Source of the DNA: an uncultured Bacteroidota bacterium
GTDB taxonomy: Bacteria; Bacteroidota; Bacteroidia; Chitinophagales; Chitinophagaceae
Reading direction: 5' to 3'
Assembly: GCA_903882805.1 (NCBI GenBank)
Contig: CAIRYK010000040.1
Location: forward strand, 95,514 to 159,513
DNA: 64,000 nt
Both the position numbers and the translations under genes were made by a program. Shown in pieces: positions 62,546 to 64,000 of the stretch (position 1 is its first letter; every line of letters starts with the position of its first letter). The notes under the pieces were generated by a model. That model searched no databases and had not been told where the DNA came from. It saw nothing but the letters and a program-made list of their open reading frames with translations.

Positions 62546-63787
62546 ATGAAGTTTATTTTAGTTATTTTAATCATCCTATTCACCTGCTCCAATGTTACGG
62601 GGCAGGTGAATAAAGTTAAAAACCCAAGTTTTGAGCAGTATTCTGAATGTCCAACAATGTTAGATGAAATTAAATTCGCTACTCATTGGATGTGTCTTGA
62701 TTCCTCCTGGAGTCCCCCCGATTGGGCACACGCACCATTTGGCAATCCAGATTTTTGCAATGTATGTGCTGGGTTTAATCCCCATATTGGAGTACCAAAT
62801 ACAGGTTGGTATTATCAGTTTCCACATACAGGAATGGGCTTTTCAATGGCAATTATGTTTTATGATGAGACTATCAACACATTACAGCAAAGAGATTATC
62901 TTCAAGGTCATTTGACAGAAACGTTAATAGCAGGTCAAGCTTATTGCGTATCTTTCTATGTTTCACTTGCAAATGAAATATATGCAGTTAATCATATTGG
63001 AGCTTATTTTGATGATGGAACAATTGATACTACTCGTTTTCCAGGAAAAACTCAAACACATTGTTTGCCACAAGTATTCACAACTTCCATTATAAATGAT
63101 ACAACTAACTGGGTCAAAATACAAGGTAGCTTTATTGCAACCGGAAATGAGCGGCTAATAACAATTGGCAATTTCACGGATAGGGCACACACAAGTTTTG
63201 TACCAGCTCCTGGTATTGATACTACTGGAATACATAGCGGTGGTGTTGGCGGATATAGTAATTACCTAATAGACGACGTAAGTGTAATAGCCATAGATGC
63301 AACTATAAACGCTGGAACAGACCGGGTAATAACAGGCACGGATAGTGTAACTATAGGAGATACGCTGGATAGCTACTTACCTACCTACTGGTATGCAAAC
63401 GGTAGCTTGATAGATAGCAATACCGCATGGCTACGGGTGCGCCCGGATACCACAACAATGTATGTGGTAGAACTATCGCGTTGCGGTGGTGATAATATTA
63501 CCGATACGGTTTGGGTATATGTGGGGGCATTGTTTAGTAATGCGCCTATATATAACACCGCTGCAATTACACTCTCTCCTAATCCCGCACATGGCTTGCT
63601 TACGGTAGATGGTGCAGCGCATGGTGTGGTAACTATAACAGATATGGTAGGGCGAGAGGTATTGTATACCACGGTAGCAACAGCACACGAAGCAATAGAT
63701 ATCAGCGGTATTGCACCAGGGTTGTATATGGCGCAGGTAGTTATGCCCGATGGCGGGAGAAAATTAATTAGGTTAGCAGTGCAGTAG
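62546..63787 (+). CDS. Secreted protein with T9SS C-terminal sorting domain
   Basis: A 413-residue exported protein. The signal peptide (about 1-19, ending NVTGQ) is followed by an N-terminal adhesin/lectin-like domain (about 20-250) with KNPSFEQYSECP, LIAGQAYCVSFYVSLA and YLIDDVSVIAID. An Ig-like connector (about 255-330, NAGTDRVITGTDSVTIGD) leads to a type A sorting domain (about 340-413, LSPNPAHGLLTVDGA, APGLYMAQVV). The N-terminal part is visibly more AT-rich than the last 500 bases. It lies 8 bases after the preceding T9SS remnant. Confidence 0.88.
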   Translation: MKFILVILIILFTCSNVTGQVNKVKNPSFEQYSECPTMLDEIKFATHWMCLDSSWSPPDWAHAPFGNPDFCNVCAGFNPHIGVPNTGWYYQFPHTGMGFSMAIMFYDETINTLQQRDYLQGHLTETLIAGQAYCVSFYVSLANEIYAVNHIGAYFDDGTIDTTRFPGKTQTHCLPQVFTTSIINDTTNWVKIQGSFIATGNERLITIGNFTDRAHTSFVPAPGIDTTGIHSGGVGGYSNYLIDDVSVIAIDATINAGTDRVITGTDSVTIGDTLDSYLPTYWYANGSLIDSNTAWLRVRPDTTTMYVVELSRCGGDNITDTVWVYVGALFSNAPIYNTAAITLSPNPAHGLLTVDGAAHGVVTITDMVGREVLYTTVATAHEAIDISGIAPGLYMAQVVMPDGGRKLIRLAVQ

Positions 63788-63944
63788 GAGCAGTTCCGCG
63801 TCTGCCCGGCTCGCGTGGGGTAGGTAATGAGTGTAGGTAATTGGAAGTTTGTTGTTCTCAATACGTCTCTTCTATGCAGCACATTTATCGCAAGCACACA
63901 ATGAAACTGCGCTACTACTACTATAGTCTATATTAAAAATCATA

Positions 63945-63989
63945 TTCTAAATAATACAGGCGGCCATGTGCCGCCTGTATTATTTAGAA
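63945..63989 (+). terminator. Strong terminator hairpin at the window end
   Basis: A 20-bp perfect stem (63945-63964 with 63970-63989) and a 5-base loop, with an ACAGGCGG core. It lies 157 bases past the last gene; 63788-63944 shows no gene. Confidence 0.8.
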
Positions 63990-64000
63990 ACTTCATCAAA

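Overview
The window comes from a member of the phylum Bacteroidota, most likely the Chitinophagales/Chitinophagaceae. This is inferred from gene content: five secreted proteins end in type IX secretion (T9SS) C-terminal sorting domains. There is also a fused CcoN-CcoO oxidase subunit, a carboxypeptidase-like/DUF5686 outer-membrane protein, an exosortase N (XrtN) pair, an SDR-type threonine dehydrogenase, and several promoters of the Bacteroidota TAnnTTTG type. No rRNA, CRISPR array or complete insertion sequence was seen. Two tRNA genes are present.

Layout. 1-8646 is a cbb3-type cytochrome c oxidase cluster on the + strand: copper P-type ATPase (5' end outside the window), ccoS, fused ccoNO, ccoQ, ccoP, ccoG, ccoH/fixH and a TauE/SafE-like membrane protein. 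It is closed by a 22-bp perfect hairpin. 8727-14157 holds metabolic genes: threonine dehydrogenase, carA, and an AraC regulator divergent from an aldehyde dehydrogenase followed by a DUF779 protein. 14154-27670 is mixed: two single-domain response regulators, two T9SS-sorted surface proteins, a fatty acid desaturase, a cyclophilin, a divergent NmrA-like/HxlR pair, an LtaS-like sulfatase, CsbD, a small lipoprotein and a GNAT acetyltransferase.

27.7-36.95 kb is the accessory region. A compact integrative element of about 4.65 kb (32057-36766) sits in the 3' half of a tRNA-Leu(TAA) gene. It is bounded by a 56-bp exact direct repeat and carries a tyrosine recombinase, an AbiE-type toxin-antitoxin pair, two small proteins of unknown function and an excisionase-like HTH protein. 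A 28-bp repeat, itself made of two copies of TTGTACC, lies just inside both ends and looks like recombinase arm sites. To its left are two older, decayed copies of the same arrangement (terminator plus tRNA 3' end) at about 27.95 and 29.2 kb. This suggests repeated integration at one tRNA. The older segment between them and the present element carries a frameshifted TIR/deoxyribosyltransferase-like gene that may be a decayed or phase-variable defence gene.

37.2-46.7 kb holds ccmB (cytochrome c maturation), a large BNR/Asp-box T9SS protein, a YdcF-like lipoprotein, a GH25 lysozyme and a dedicated exosortase system. In that system a VIT-domain membrane protein ending in a VPEP-type sorting tail is translationally coupled to an XrtN-type exosortase with an EpsI-like C-terminal domain. 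46.7-64 kb holds a frameshifted dicarboxylate/amino-acid symporter, an ABC transporter pair, a UbiA prenyltransferase, a DUF5686 protein, a deoxynucleoside kinase, trpS, the tyrosine-degradation genes hppD and hmgA, rocD, a methyltransferase, and two T9SS-sorted proteins, the first of which lacks its N-terminus.
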